A stretch of 64,000 nucleotides of DNA from Halichondria panicea (GCF_963675165.1 NC_087377.1:2696978-2760977); one strand, 5' to 3'. Shown: positions 1 through 12,280, counted from the stretch's first letter. Made by a program: numbers and translations. Notes: generated from the sequence alone by a model not told the origin.

Positions 1-659
1 CAGGATAGTGACGTTGAGAACGCATTGAAATAGAAGTTTTAATTTTCGTGTTATGCTCTTCAATACGAAATGTACGAACATTTCCACCATATGAAAATAA
101 GGTTATGGAGGTCTCACCAGTTGTACATGACTGACACTAGAGTAAGGACGGCTAGTGAGACTGACAGACGAACTAGCTGGATAAGGAAGGTAGCCGGGGA
201 GCCTAGCGCATCCTCAAGCCTCATCGAACCTAGTGTGTGTGTGTGTGTGTGTGTGTGATTCATCAACGTGTATATAGAACAGTACGGATTGTGTATGCAT
301 TCTCTCAGGATAATCAACAACGCCACTTAAATAAAGTGCAGCTATCAACATTCGAATCTCCATCGCAATGCTATCATCACCACTCACTGTTAGGACACCA
401 GCTTGTGAGGTTGTGTAGGGCCGATCCCGATACATGGCTCTTATTCCAATAGAAGTCCGAGCAGTTCGTAGCCGCCATTCACTTGTACTTGTGCTAATAC
501 TGTATATTGTTTATTGATTATAAATAACAATAAACTGAAATCTAATTAATTAGTCACGTGCTTTTCTGCTGAATCGACAAACGAATATTTTCCAAATATT
601 TTCCAATTCAACAATTTTTGCGCACGTGTTCTGTTTGGAGAACGTCATAATTAGTTCCC
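1..659. other. 5' flank without a supported gene
   Basis: No convincing exon is seen. The stretch holds a short (GT)n run at about 232-257, fragments resembling the small inverted-repeat elements found elsewhere in the window (about 40-110), and AT-rich DNA just before the gene 1 start. Short open frames here are low-complexity or lack splice support. The promoter of gene 1 is presumably within it, but no core element can be assigned. Confidence 0.5.
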
Positions 660-3600
660 ATGGCGACAGTTATCAAAATGGCTACCAAAAGTCGATTCGA
701 CAAATTACAGGATCGATATGACCTCCTCACATCCAAGGCTGCGGCAGGAGAGTCTTTTCTGCCAAACACATCATATGCCAACTTTTTGAAGTGAGAGAAC
801 GTGTTTTAAATGCTGTGTGAATGTTACAAATTGAAATTATACTGTCGTCACCATGATGAATGTACAATCGTTAGGCAGTTGCATACACACTACCACGTAC
901 ACATACACATCCCACCACACAACACACTCACAGATCACACGACTACCAGTCCCTACCTAATGTGGTACCAGATGCCACTTTGTTTACTCCAAAGCCTCCT
1001 GCTCGAGTCAGCAAACTACGCCCACTATCAGCCAACACCATTCGTAAGAGAGCTGAAGCTTCTCTTGATGACAGCAAAAAGAGGCTACAAGCCATCGAGG
1101 TAAGTATCTACGTGTGTACGTGTGTGTACAAACAGTGGTTCTAAGCGTAGAAAGTGTGCTGTATTCAGCCATGCAGGAATGCACTACTGATTCAGCTATA
1201 ATGTATGTGCTCAAATAAACCCCCTCACCTAAAATGAAACGCTTCATGTACATAATTATTAAGTGATGTCAAGGTGATGTGATGTGATGTACGTACTCAT
1301 GCAAAGCCCCCCCCCACACACACACACACACAGGATCATATGTGGGGCCACCGACAAGAAGAGAGGGAGTTGAAGAGAGCCGAAATGGAAGTAGGCAAAC
1401 AAAAAAAGCAATTGCAAAGAGTCATGAAGAACTACGAATCAAGTGAGTAAAATAATTATTATGGCCCACAATTAATTTTTAATCCTTTACGAACGATAAT
1501 CTAATTGTGATTAAAGTTGGTTTATTTTATTATACATGTACATAGCACTGGTCAGTAGTGGTTTCGTTCTAAAGTTTTATAAGGACGTCCACCTATAATT
1601 ATAATCAGTTGTTTGATTGAGATTTAACGAAATTTCTGGGTATATCAGTATGTATCATATCAAGAGTAGCTACTCTTGATCATATTTACTCATAATTATT
1701 CTCCCTCCCAGGCATGACCCAGAAAAAGGTCAGTGATGGTCGCGGCCTACAAGATAAGGAGGCAAAGTTCACCCAGTACCTACAGAGGGATGTCCACCAG
1801 GCCCAAGAGGCTGGCCGGGAGAGAGCTCAAGTGGCTCTGGCTGGTAGACAGAGGCTCAACGAAGCCACTAAGAAATATGTCAGATCAGAGTAAGAAAATC
1901 ATTCTGTGTATGTATATATATTTGCCCACCACATCAGCGGTAACAATTAATTAATCACATAATAATACCATTCATTGTTTTTATAGGAAGCATTTTGTAG
2001 CCGATACAAATTATACTATGCTTTGTTCTTTTTTCTCTGTAGAAATGAGATGGGCTGGCGTTATCGTAATCTGGTGCAGGTATTAGACAGGAAGAGGTCA
2101 GAGGTCGAGCAACTTAGTCATGACTTTGAATCTAAACTCAGGGCAAAAGAGGTAATTTTAAGAAAAATAGTTATACCATACCTGTAACCGTAATACTACA
2201 ATGTTTTGCAAGTGTCAAACTTCGTGAGTGCTAATAGTTTTGCAAAATTAAGATCGCAGATACCTATTGTACGTGTATGACATCGCAATCCTTGCCTGCC
2301 TGATGCAAAAGTTGTCACATTATCACTCGCAAAACATTGTAACATCTATTTGCGTTGAGTTCAACCACAAAAGTTATGTGATCAATTATGGCTTCATTTA
2401 CGCTTTATTTGGTGGACAAGTATGCCAGGGACTTTTATATAGAAAATGCTAACTTTTAGCTGGTTGAAACTTACCAGCTCTACAGCATACTTATAGATAG
2501 AAGCGCCTTTTAACAAGGAATCCAATGGTATAATTATATGAAACTTTGAAGCATGACAAAGTTATGACAACATTGTGAAGGTCAACCTCAACACAAATTA
2601 ATAGACTTTAATACGACTCTTTTTCATAGGAGGAGCAATTCAAACTGAAGCAAGAACTGGCCCAGTTAGCAATCTCCCTTAATATGGAGGCGCACATGTA
2701 CAGGGCAGCCGTGGCTGAAGGTCATAAAGAAAGTGAAAAGGAAGCTAAGAAAGAAATACAGGTACTACATGTAGTTGTATCAAGGAATTTCTATTATTTT
2801 GTGTGACTATTTTTTGGTTTTTGTAGGATACTTATTTAAGGGAAGAGAGTTTGTCTAAGGAGGAGAGGTCAAAGGTCTCTGCTGCCAAACACTACGAGAA
2901 CACTAAACGTGTATTGAACCAATCGCTGATGAGCAAGCAAGAAACACACGCAGCCAGAGAAAGACAAGGTAATCTTTACTGTTACTGTTACTGTAATTAT
3001 ATTGACATTTTGGAGCTAATGTTGAAGTGTTGGCCAATAATTATACAGAGGTGACCTTTGTTAAGGGGTTGCGTTTGGGACCTGGTCTTTATATCACAGT
3101 GTCTCTTCCCTCAGGGGTAGCCATACATGTGCGTACATACATGTACATGATCATTGTAAACTTCTGTGCAAAGATCTTGTCTAATGATATTCTAATTTGT
3201 CTGCAGGTGGTCGGCAGTTATTGGACGTTCGCTCCAAACTGCAGAGGAATACAGAGAATAAGATGTTCACATCACTAGAGGCAGAGCAGGTTCAACTGGA
3301 TATACTGGGACAACAGAATAAAACGAAATTGGAGGTAGGCACTATAATTACATTATGAACGTACATGTACATGTAGGTAGCCTTCACAATAATATTAAAA
3401 TGTTTCTACTCTCTAGAATGTGTGTCAATGTCAATGTTTTGTCAGGCTTTTCTGCAATTTTACCGTAAGTACCGAATAATTGAAATGCCTATACATTGTA
3501 CTTGCTATACACGCTAAATCACCATAATTATTTTTGCCCTTCAAGTACATACAGGTATAGTATGTATAATTATAGTGGGTACATACTACTGTCACTGTAC

Positions 3601-4694
3601 TGTATACCGTATAGATAGAATTTTATGCGAATGAATGAGTAAACGCAGAAATATTATTCGCGAATGCTTATTAACCATGCCTAATTTAACAGTTGAAAGT
3701 TTAATTCGCAGAAGGTCTTTTTGCAGCTATTTGCAGAAGTTTCTAGCTATACGGTATTATGTATAATGTGTTGTACGGTGTGTACTAACCACCCTTCTCT
3801 CTCCACTATAGATAGCGGAAGCACGTCGTCGTGTCAAAGCAGAGGTGACACAAGACAAGAGACGGGATAAGAACGAAAAAGAATTGTCGGAATGGACTGC
3901 CCGATCAGCACTGAGGGAGAATGAAGTACGGAGGAGACAGTATGAGCAGAGACTCAAGAAGCTTTCTGTAAGTATGATAATGATCCCAGAGTTCTTGCAG
4001 TGAGGACTATAATAATTATTTGCAATCCTTAAACTCAAATTCAAATTTGCCTTTTTATGTGGTCATCTATAATTACAGACTAGGGCCTAAGAGGTAGTTA
4101 TTTTTGTCTAGAGGTGCATGGTGAGAACCTCCACCACCGACCAGTGTGGATGGGTATTATATCTGAATTCTAAGTACATTTATGTATTATTACCAGTATC
4201 TCTAACGACGGTCACCTATATGAATTACTTACTCCCCCCCCCCCATACACACACATCACACATACCCCACCTCACACCCCCACACACCTCCACACCCCCC
4301 CCCCCCACACACACACACACACACACAGACGTTGGTATCACAGCACGACACACAAGAGCAAGAGCTCTACTCCCAAGCCAAGAGTGCAGAGGCTGAGAGG
4401 AAGAAGCAATCTCAAGTGGTGGAGGTCATGCACCAGGAACTGGAGTCACTCAAACAAGCCAATGCACGGAGACTAAAGGTACAGTAATAGTTTGTTAGCT
4501 TATACAGTACTGGACCTGGCTGCCTGTTTGTTTCTATGAGAAGAAATTTCATGAACGTATCACATGCGTACTAAGATAGTAAGAACTACAATTAATCACT
4601 ATAGACATTAATGGAGCATAAAAGTCATGATGACATAACTATACATTGAAGAGAATGAATGTAAACCCCCCTCCCCACACACACCACACACACC

Positions 4695-4758
<64 letters not shown>

Positions 4759-5731
4759 AGTTAGCTGTACAAGCTCAAAAAGCAGAATCTGAGTTACATC
4801 AAAAAATCTTGAGGGAAAATGCTGAGCTTGCAAAGAACGCCAATATTCGTGAGGAGCGTCTACAGCACCTCACAATGCACCGTCTGCGCACCAAGGAAGA
4901 TCATCACCTCTACAAGGAGGTCAAGAAGGTAACAAACAGCATGATGGTCATTTTTGTTCCATGCAGTTATAAACACACTTTAATTCTGTGAAACGTACGT
5001 GTTATAAAATTATTTTATATTGGAGATAGAGGTACATAAACTGACAAATTGGTGTTTTTTCACACAAATCAAGCTGAATAAAAGAAAGCTCGGCACTAAC
5101 ATAGCAGCTGTAGCTATCAGTAGTGCTGGGTGTATGTGTGCATGATGCCTGATTGCTTTGAATTTCTCTTTTAGGCCCCCTACGAGAAAAATAAGCAGAT
5201 ATAGGGATCATTGTGTACTTTCTTGAGCACAACTCGCCTCCAACCAGAGGGTGTGACGTCATACACTGCATTTACCTAGCATCACGTGGGGCGTTGCCTA
5301 TCCCTTTCTTTCATGTATCTAGACCTAAGCCACTGACTATTGTGGGAACATAGCGGGTAATTTTCGTTGGTGAAAAATTCGGACAGCTCAGAGTGACGTG
5401 AACCTATTGCTAAATTTCATGATGCTACAATACGAACATTTTCCACCATACAAAAATAACCATACGAAAATAACCCGCTAATACGGTATTAATTTTAAGC
5501 ATGTGTGAGTGTTTGTATCATTGTACTTGTATGTTTAGCCAGGCATGTACATGTACATGTACTGGAATGTTGGTTACTCCATTGCAGCCAAAAGGGTAGA
5601 TTTTCGGCAAAAAAACCCTCCCACTAGCAGAGTTTTTCATCCAAAGATTATTTTAGTATGTCCTTTCTTACCTGCAGGAGAGGGACAGACGTACAAGGAT
5701 AAAGAACAGAACTACTTTACAGAGTGTGTAG
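660..5731 (+). CDS. Coiled-coil protein of 541 aa, 12 exons, unrecognised
   Basis: Exons: 660-790, 934-1099, 1334-1442, 1712-1889, 2043-2151, 2630-2761, 2827-2968, 3207-3334, 3812-3967, 4329-4478, 4758-4928 and 5678-5731 (TAG). All have GT..AG borders and sum to 1626 nt, exactly 541 codons plus stop, so the model keeps frame across all 11 junctions. After a short N-terminus (MATVIKMATKSRFDKLQDRY) the protein is almost entirely charged heptad-like coiled coil, rich in E, K, R and Q. There is no signal peptide or membrane segment. The start is the first ATG in exon 1; an ATG six codons on is possible. Introns 9 and 10 end in (CA)n tracts that form the acceptor. The last two exons are duplicated, in decayed form, in each downstream array unit. 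A ciliary or centrosomal role is common for such proteins but is not shown here. Confidence 0.85.
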
Positions 5732-5995
5732 TATCTAATTTAGTGTACACATAGTGTTTGGTGTCAGTATTAGCTTGTAGGTGTCCTATGACTGCAATGT
5801 GTAAAGAGATGAAATTAATTATGTACCTCTATTTATCACCGCGGGTGGCCTAGGGGGAATATTTCACGCATGCGTAGTAGACACAATTCTGCAGCTGACC
5901 CCTCAGTTCTTGAAATACAGTACAATGTAAAAACAAACGCCATAGGAACCTTTCTCAAAGCGCTCATAATAGCTAATGCAAGTGGTGAGGTTGTC
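5732..5995. other. Short spacer between gene 1 and PRDM9-like copy A
   Basis: Only 264 bp separate the gene 1 stop from the PRDM9-like ATG. An upstream in-frame ATG at 5870 exists in copy A, but the matching stretch in copies B-D is rearranged and interrupted. The ATG at 5996 is therefore the start shared by all copies. The 3' end of gene 1 and the promoter of the next gene must share this interval. Confidence 0.5.
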
Positions 5996-8900
5996 ATGCA
6001 AGCGTCGGCCAAGAGTACAAGAGAGAGCAGCAGCTCTGAAGATGACGGGCTCTGTCCCTATGAGAGAAAACGTCTGGAGAATATAAAGAGAAATAATGAA
6101 ATGCTCAAACAACTTGGTAAGGTCTACAGTGCAGCTAGCTACCTTGTTCTAAGGGTTACTTAACCTTACCTAATAACTGCATATTTTAGCGAAAGACTTG
6201 AGCACACCCTTCCCCTTTCAGGTTTTACTGTCAAACCTGCTAAACCAGCTCAAAAGCGGCGTACGAAAAAGAAGGAAATAAACTACATACCTAGCTGCTC
6301 TAGTAGCTCTGATTCTGAGGAGGAATGGAGCCCTGAGAAGGAGGCACTAGCTATGAGGCCGAAGCGTCGAGGTGCTGCCGTTTATACTAAACTGCCATTC
6401 GGGAACAAAGAGAAAGTTCAAATTATGCAGACCATCAGTACACAAGTGGTTAGTTATGTTTTCCGACATAATTAACGATATACCGTGTAATACGGGTTAT
6501 TTCTTGGGGTTCGTATTATTTCGTATTGTAGAGCATCATACGAAATTAATATTTGAAGTGGGCAGTTCATACAAAAATTGCCCACTATATGATGCAATAG
6601 AACAGATTGGACATATCTTTGTCCCATTTTTTCACAGGAAAAGCGATTTGATAAAGTTCTCAATCCAAACAAGAAGCCCAAATACAAGCCAAAGCCATCG
6701 AAAATCCCTCGTCCCAAACCAGTTCAACCTAAACCACTACCGAGCTATTTCGATAGTGACTCCTCTGAAGGTGAATTTCTCGGGTTTGAAGCTGCCAAGG
6801 TGATACAGGAGATACCAGAGTTTGGACGCAAAGAGTTAGAGTTAAGAGCAAGGATGGAGAAGTTGTTGGCTGATAGTGAGAATGAGGAGGAGTTTATTGG
6901 CTTCACACAAGAAGATATGTAAGTTGTGTAAATGTACCGTATAGAGCGGGTAATTTTTGTATGGTGGAAATTTCTTGAAGAGATCATACGAAAAATGAAT
7001 CTACCGCAATAGATCTATCCTGAGCTGTACCAAAATTAAAAATACGAAGTGGGTAGTTTGTCTGTACCAACGAAAATTACCCGCTATACAAGTATGTAGT
7101 TGTATAAAGTCCGATTTTATATTTAGTAGCTAAAAATTGTATTTTACAAACTTATTACTGCCACAGAGGTGCTACCCTTATACCTGCTCAATTCTCCACC
7201 ATGCGCTCCTATCCCAAGAGACACAAGACACGCAAACATTATGAGGAGGATGTCATATCTGATGAGGACGAATATGTCTGTGAGTATATGTACCTAAGAA
7301 AATTCTTCAACTAAAATAACCGAAATAATTATAGAAGTTAAAGACCTAAACGTGCTGTGATTAGATTGATTGTGCGTTGTTTCATTCTAGCATGGGAAAA
7401 GTTTACCAATGATTGTCAAATTTAAAACTGCCAAATTAAAGTTTCCCTATGGACACAACGTCATGGCCATATCGTAGTAGCCACGCCTCAGACGCTAAAT
7501 TAATTATACACCAAATGGTTCATTCGCCAAATATAACACTCCCAATTTATTTTTCTACGTTAGCTCGTAATATCTATTTTTCTCTCACAGTTTGTGAGGA
7601 TTGCAATGAAGTCTACCATGGTGACTGCCCTGTTCATGGACCCTTGGGGAAATTAGACGTATCCGCTGGCCAAGACCAGGACTCAGTTATGTTCACCACC
7701 GTCCCTGTACCATCCGAAGCAACTATCAAGATGTCAGCAATCCCTGAAGCTGGTCTTGGGGTGTTTGCCAAGAAACTTATTCCTCGCCATACCAGAGTAG
7801 GTCCGTATGAGGGGAAAAGATTGTCAGTGGAAGATATGGACATGGTTGATGACACAAGCTATATCTGGGAGGTAAGTTACCTATTTTGTAAGAAAATACC
7901 CCTATCAAATTTTCTAAAGTGTTGACAGCATAAGTTGATACAAGGAATGAAAATGCAGAGTTGTATAATTTATGTACAAGTTAGGACTGTAATTAAGACG
8001 GGTGACATACATAATACAGAGATGCGATGCAGTATATTAGTTGCCTTGCACTAAGGCTCTCTCGACCATTACCGTATAGCGGGTAATTTTCGTTGGTGCA
8101 AATTTTCGTGTGAAAACCCATTATTTTAAGTATTTTGTATTATAAATTACAGCTCATGATAAGGAGCTCAGGATAAGGACGTTAATCTATTGCGGTAGAA
8201 TAATTTCTTTTCGTAGCTGTACACTATGAAATTTACGAAAATACTCCGCTATACAGTATTTATTGGCACTATTTTCTCTTGTGTTCTCCTACAGATTCGC
8301 AAGGATAAGCAAAAGGCCTATTATATTGACGGGAGAAACGCTGATGATTCCAATTGGCTCAGATTTGTAAATTGTGCAAGGTAATCCATCAATGTTTGAG
8401 TCTACTTTCTAGCTATGAATGAATTGATTTTAGCGAGATTTTGAAAGTATGCAACTAATTTCAAAGTGTGATTTTTTTCACAGATGTGAAGATGAGCAAA
8501 ACATGGTTGCTTATCAGCATTGTGGAGAGATCTATTATCGTACCTTCAAAGACGTTCAGCCTGGACAAGAACTGCTCGTATGGTATGGAGAAGAATACGC
8601 TGAAGACCTGGGAATTGGATTGCTGCCTCTGAAGAGTTAGTTCCCATACATGTACACTTAACTTTCTTCGTACTTTAGGTGAAGTAATTTTCACAGGTAG
8701 ATTTTCACTGTTTAGCTCATTTTGCTGCCATTAAATTCTGCGTAAAGTTGTGGAATTAACTAATTATTCGCAAATGGCATTGCATTTGTCAATTTTTTTG
8801 CGATTTTACCCTCATTCGCAGAAATTATTACCTGCGAAAATATTATGTCACGCTATGGTAGCCTAATGTTCTATGCACAATTATACATTCTCTAATTATA

Positions 8901-9973
8901 AGCCAATGTGATTGTGTGTAACGAATTCATTATTATTGTCTATTGCAGATAAGGTATCTACATCCAAGTTCAATAGATTATCTTCAACACTGGAAAGATC
9001 TACACCAACAAACTCTGCTACTAAGAAGCCCGGTCATGATACGAAGAACAAACATTGTTGTACCTACTGCTCCTACCAAACTGCTATTAGTGGGAATCTT
9101 AAACTCCACATTCAAACACACACTGGAGAGAAACCCTACAACTGTCATGTATGTGGGCGGGGATTCAGTACGAAGCAAAACCTGGGTATCCATTTACGAA
9201 CACACACTGGAGAGAAACCCTACAACTGTCATGTATGTGGGCGGGGATTCAGTACGAAGCAAAACCTGGGTATCCATTTACGAACACACACTGGAGAGAA
9301 ACCCTACAACTGCCATGTATGTGGGCGGGGATTCAGTCAGAAACCAACCCTGGATAGCCATTTACTAATACACACTGGAGAATGGCCCTTTGTTTGTGAG
9401 GTTTGTGGACAAGGATTCAGTCAGAAGCAACACCTGGATATACATTTACGCACACACACTGGAGAGAAACCCTACAACTGCCATGTATGTGGGCGGGGAT
9501 TCAGTCAGAAACCAACCCTGGATAGCCATTTACTAATACACACTGGAGAATGGCCCTTTGTTTGTGAGGTTTGTGGACAAGGATTCAGTCAGAAGCAACA
9601 CCTGGATATACATTTACGCACACACACTGGAGAGAAACCCTACAACTGTCATGTATGTGGGCAGGGATTCAGTCGGAAGCAACACCTGGATATACATTTA
9701 CGCACACACACTGGAGAGAAACCCTACAACTGTCATGTGTGTGGGCGGGGATTCAGTCGGAAGCAACACCTGGATATACATTTACGCACACACACTGGAG
9801 AGAAACCCTACAACTGCCATGTATGTGGGCGAGGATTCAGTGTGAAGTCAAACCTGGATGGACATTTACGCACACACACCGTGGAGAAACCCTATGTCTG
9901 TGAGGTGTGTGGACAGAGATTCAGTAGCAACTCAAACATGAACAAACACATCAGAACCCTGCACTCAGCATAG
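5996..9973 (+). CDS. PRDM9: PRDM9-like PR/SET zinc-finger protein, copy A (761 aa, 11 fingers)
   Basis: Exons: 5996-6116, 6222-6448, 6638-6918, 7167-7279, 7591-7871, 8295-8380, 8484-8635 and 8949-9973; they sum to 2286 nt and stay in frame. N-terminal part: a basic/acidic disordered region with a YERKRLENIKRNNEMLKQLG motif (residues ~22-41) and two acidic FxGF motifs (EFLGF, EFIGF) in exon 3. Residues 249-263 form the C-x2-C-x7-C-x2-H knuckle typical of PRDM9. The PR/SET domain follows to ~420: GPYEG (Y320), NCAR, IYYRT (Y388), VWYGEEY (Y404). These tyrosines align with human PRDM9 Y276, Y341 and Y357, so histone H3 lysine methylation is expected. Exon 8 encodes 11 C2H2 fingers of 28 residues, the last ending RTLHSA. 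No KRAB or SSXRD domain is seen. The donor after exon 7 is gttagt. By analogy it would bind DNA and mark chromatin, possibly in meiosis; that is inference. Confidence 0.88.
8073..8258. mobile_element. MITE of the GCGGGTAATTTTCG family in PRDM9-like intron 5
   Basis: Left ACCGTATAGCGGGTAATTTT at 8073, right CGAAAATACTCCGCTATACA ending ~8258. The interior (tattgcggtagaataattt, gctcaggataaggacgtt) differs from the 44956/50406 type and defines a second subfamily. It is repeated in copies B (15549-15736), C and D. Related, more decayed copies are at 5353-5492, 6478-6600, 6947-7093, 12810-12957, 13911-14085 and 14405-14563, with counterparts in the later units. Confidence 0.75.
9117..9900 (+). repeat. 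84-bp zinc-finger coding minisatellite, copy A
   Basis: Near-identical 84-bp units, one per C2H2 finger, run through exon 8. Helix residues -1,2,3,6 read in order: IGNL, TQNI, TQNI, QPTS, QQHI, QPTS, QQHI, RQHI, RQHI, VSNG, SSNK. Fingers 2 and 3 match, fingers 8 and 9 differ only outside the contact positions, and fingers 4-5 are repeated as 6-7, a 168-bp duplication. This is the DNA structure expected of an array evolving by unequal exchange, as in vertebrate PRDM9. The same array recurs 7478 and 14956 bp downstream. Confidence 0.85.
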
Positions 9974-10218
9974 CTAGCTCTATAGTTGTCATATTTTTGT
10001 CCATTCAATGTTCTCCATGCATTATTATTGTAAACTGCTCGTGTCTTATTTTTGGGGTATCTCCCAGTTGGTTGGACTCCGCCCAAGCATGCCAAACACA
10101 CCCACACAAGCATACAAAAATCATCTTTGCATATTTTTTGTAGACTACCTGTAGCTGTACTATACTGTACGTACTAGTAGGCTATTAGCTATAGTTTAAC
10201 TAGCTAGCTATAGAGAGC
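9974..10218. other. Spacer between PRDM9-like copy A and gene-3-like exon 1
   Basis: This 245-bp stretch separates the PRDM9-like stop from an ATG that begins the gene-3-like first exon. It is AT-rich and holds no open frame. A similar spacer follows copies B, C and D, so the pairing of the two genes was duplicated as a block. Confidence 0.5.
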
Positions 10219-11084
10219 ATGTCTGCACCCAACCATGGACACGGTCGTACACCACCAGGGAGCAATGAGTCAGAAGGTATCTTGAAATGTTTATTGGAAC
10301 ATATCTAGCTTTTAATTGAAAATTAAGACCCATTGCAGTAAGGTTGTATGTTACAACCCTTTATGTGCACACACCACCCCACCCCACACACAAACAAACA
10401 CAGTACACACACACACACACACACACACACCTCACCCCCCCCACACACACACCTCACCCCCCCCACACACACACACAGCCTCAGCTGGTGCTAGTGACTT
10501 TGAGAAGCGTCGGCGTGCCTTCGAGAGAGAGCCTACCAACATACAACTCCTCACATCACCAGGCATGACCTTTGGTATGTCATCATCATCACAAAGGGGG
10601 CCGGGTCAAGAACAACCCAGGAGGTCACAAAGAGTGGAGGAGGTCAGTTGGGGGCCGGGGGAGCAAAAGAAATACATTTGTTATACTTGAAACTGCTTTT
10701 TGGATGTAGAATGTTACTAGCGAAATAATGTTGTAGTGGATATAACCAACTGTCATACAATACAACTATTTCAAGCCTGAAGTTTCGCAAATGCTACACT
10801 AATGAAAGCACCGCGGGTGCTGATGCCTCGGTGGAGGTGCCTCAGCTACATAACATAAAACTACTAATAGCTAGCTTTTATACACACATTGATTACAGTT
10901 ATCATAAACATCTTTAATTTTGCTGCATGCAATCAATCAAATAGTGGATAATGATCAAACAAATAAGTATTTACGAGACTACATGTATGTAAAAAAACCA
11001 ATATGGTTCTATACGGGCGAAATATTCAAATTAGAGTGGTGCTGTAATTACGTCAACCTTATACGGTAGTAGGATAATTTGTGA

Positions 11085-11128
<44 letters not shown>

Positions 11129-12089
11129 CCACACAGATGTCAGTGATGCGTGATCAGTTCTCCCAGCAACAAGATGAGCTGACTCAGCTTAGTGCCGAAT
11201 GCTCCGCACTGAGGGCCATGGTCGAGGAAGAGATACTTTTATTAAGACCATGAAAACTGAGATTTATCGGAAAGAGTATAAGAACGATTCTGCCAAAGTG
11301 GACCTTCACCATCAGCTGTTGCAGAAGGACGCTCTCGTTAGAAAGTTGGAGGTACACACTCCACCCCACCCACACAGCAGGTGTTAGACAACCTGGAGCA
11401 ATTCATATCAGATCTGGTGTGTAAAATGATGGAACGAGCTTGCTCCTCCCCTACTGGCAAGATGGCGGGGGTTCCCCCACTGGGAAACGATCAAAGAGAC
11501 ATGCTCATGTGAGTTAATTGTATTTTTGAAATAGTGGAAAGGTCTGGTTGATTTCTTTCTAAGTTTTCACATGGTACTAAAGTGCTTTCTATCAGCTGCC
11601 ATAACTTGAATTCCGTGGATCCAATGTCATGATTTTCTGAAATCTTAGAAAAAATGGTATCATCAAAAATCATATTCGAGAGATAAAAGTATTTTACAAT
11701 TTGGCGATACCATGAATGGTCCAAGGCCGAAAAATGACAAATTAGGGCCCCGATTGAAACACATCATTTGAAAGGTCTCTTTATAAGTTTTCAGAAAATC
11801 ATAAAATGTTTAACATTGGATAAACGGTACTTAAGTTAAGGCTGTTGAAAGATGTTTAACTACCCCCCGCCCCCACACTCACACACAGCGTGGCGAGAAT
11901 GACGACCATCATCGAGACAAAGATTGTGATAGAGAGAGAAGGCGACGTCACAAGGACAGACACGCCCCCCCACCCGAACAAACAGGACGTAGCCACACCC
12001 CCTTCTAGCGGGCCCAATACCAAAGTGATATACTACATCCTCAATGATCGTCAGGAGACGCCCTACGCGACTGTAGTAGTACCAAAGAA
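10219..12089 (+). pseudogene. Chimeric gene fragment: gene-3 exons 1-2 plus truncated DIX-domain gene, unit A
   Basis: Exons 10219-10276 and 10479-10642 match the first two exons of gene 3 (MSAPNHGHGRTPPGSNESE, then a segment with FEKRRRAFEREPT). Next come 11137-11351 (coiled coil with an internal 1-nt deletion that breaks frame), 11378-11508 and 11889-12089. The last exon ends TKVIYYI..DRQETPYATVVVPKK, which resembles the first strands of a DIX domain (Dishevelled, Axin, Dixin). It ends at a phase-2 donor (gtgagt at 12090). No exon for the rest of the DIX domain follows before the (CA)n junction at 12281. The intron 11352-11377 would be only 26 bp. The coiled coil followed by C-terminal DIX order recalls DIXDC1. 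Frameshift plus truncation make a functional DIX protein unlikely. From ~10800 on, this unit no longer matches gene 3. Confidence 0.6.
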
Positions 12090-12279
12090 GTGAGTTCATG
12101 CAAGTATAATTATTGTACATTGTAATGTAGATGGGAAATTGCTCTATGTTGAGAATTAAACATCCTGTCTATCTAATAGTGTGATTGAAACTTGAGTTTC
12201 GATAGAGTACCAGCGCAATTATAAATGTATTTTGTAGCCCTTTGTAATGTCTATCTAACGGTGTGTTTAAATCACTGAT

Positions 12280-12280
<1 letters not shown>

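Noticed and set aside
5870..5995. Upstream in-frame ATG at 5870 as start of PRDM9-like copy A
   Set aside because: The extra 42 codons are not preserved in copies B-D, where the stretch has indels and stops; the ATG at 5996 is common to all.
9151..9903. Long alternative frames across the zinc-finger exon (repeats of LERNPTT or WRETLQL type)
   Set aside because: They are other-frame shadows of the 84-bp finger repeats and exist only because the unit length is divisible by three.
8912..9973. Zinc-finger exon as a separate single-exon gene starting at 8912
   Set aside because: The acceptor at 8948 and the donor at 8636 join PR/SET to fingers in frame, giving the expected PRDM9 architecture.
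11891..12089. Separate small gene starting with MARMTTIIETK
   Set aside because: It is the internal part of a spliced exon with a clear acceptor at 11888 and donor at 12090.
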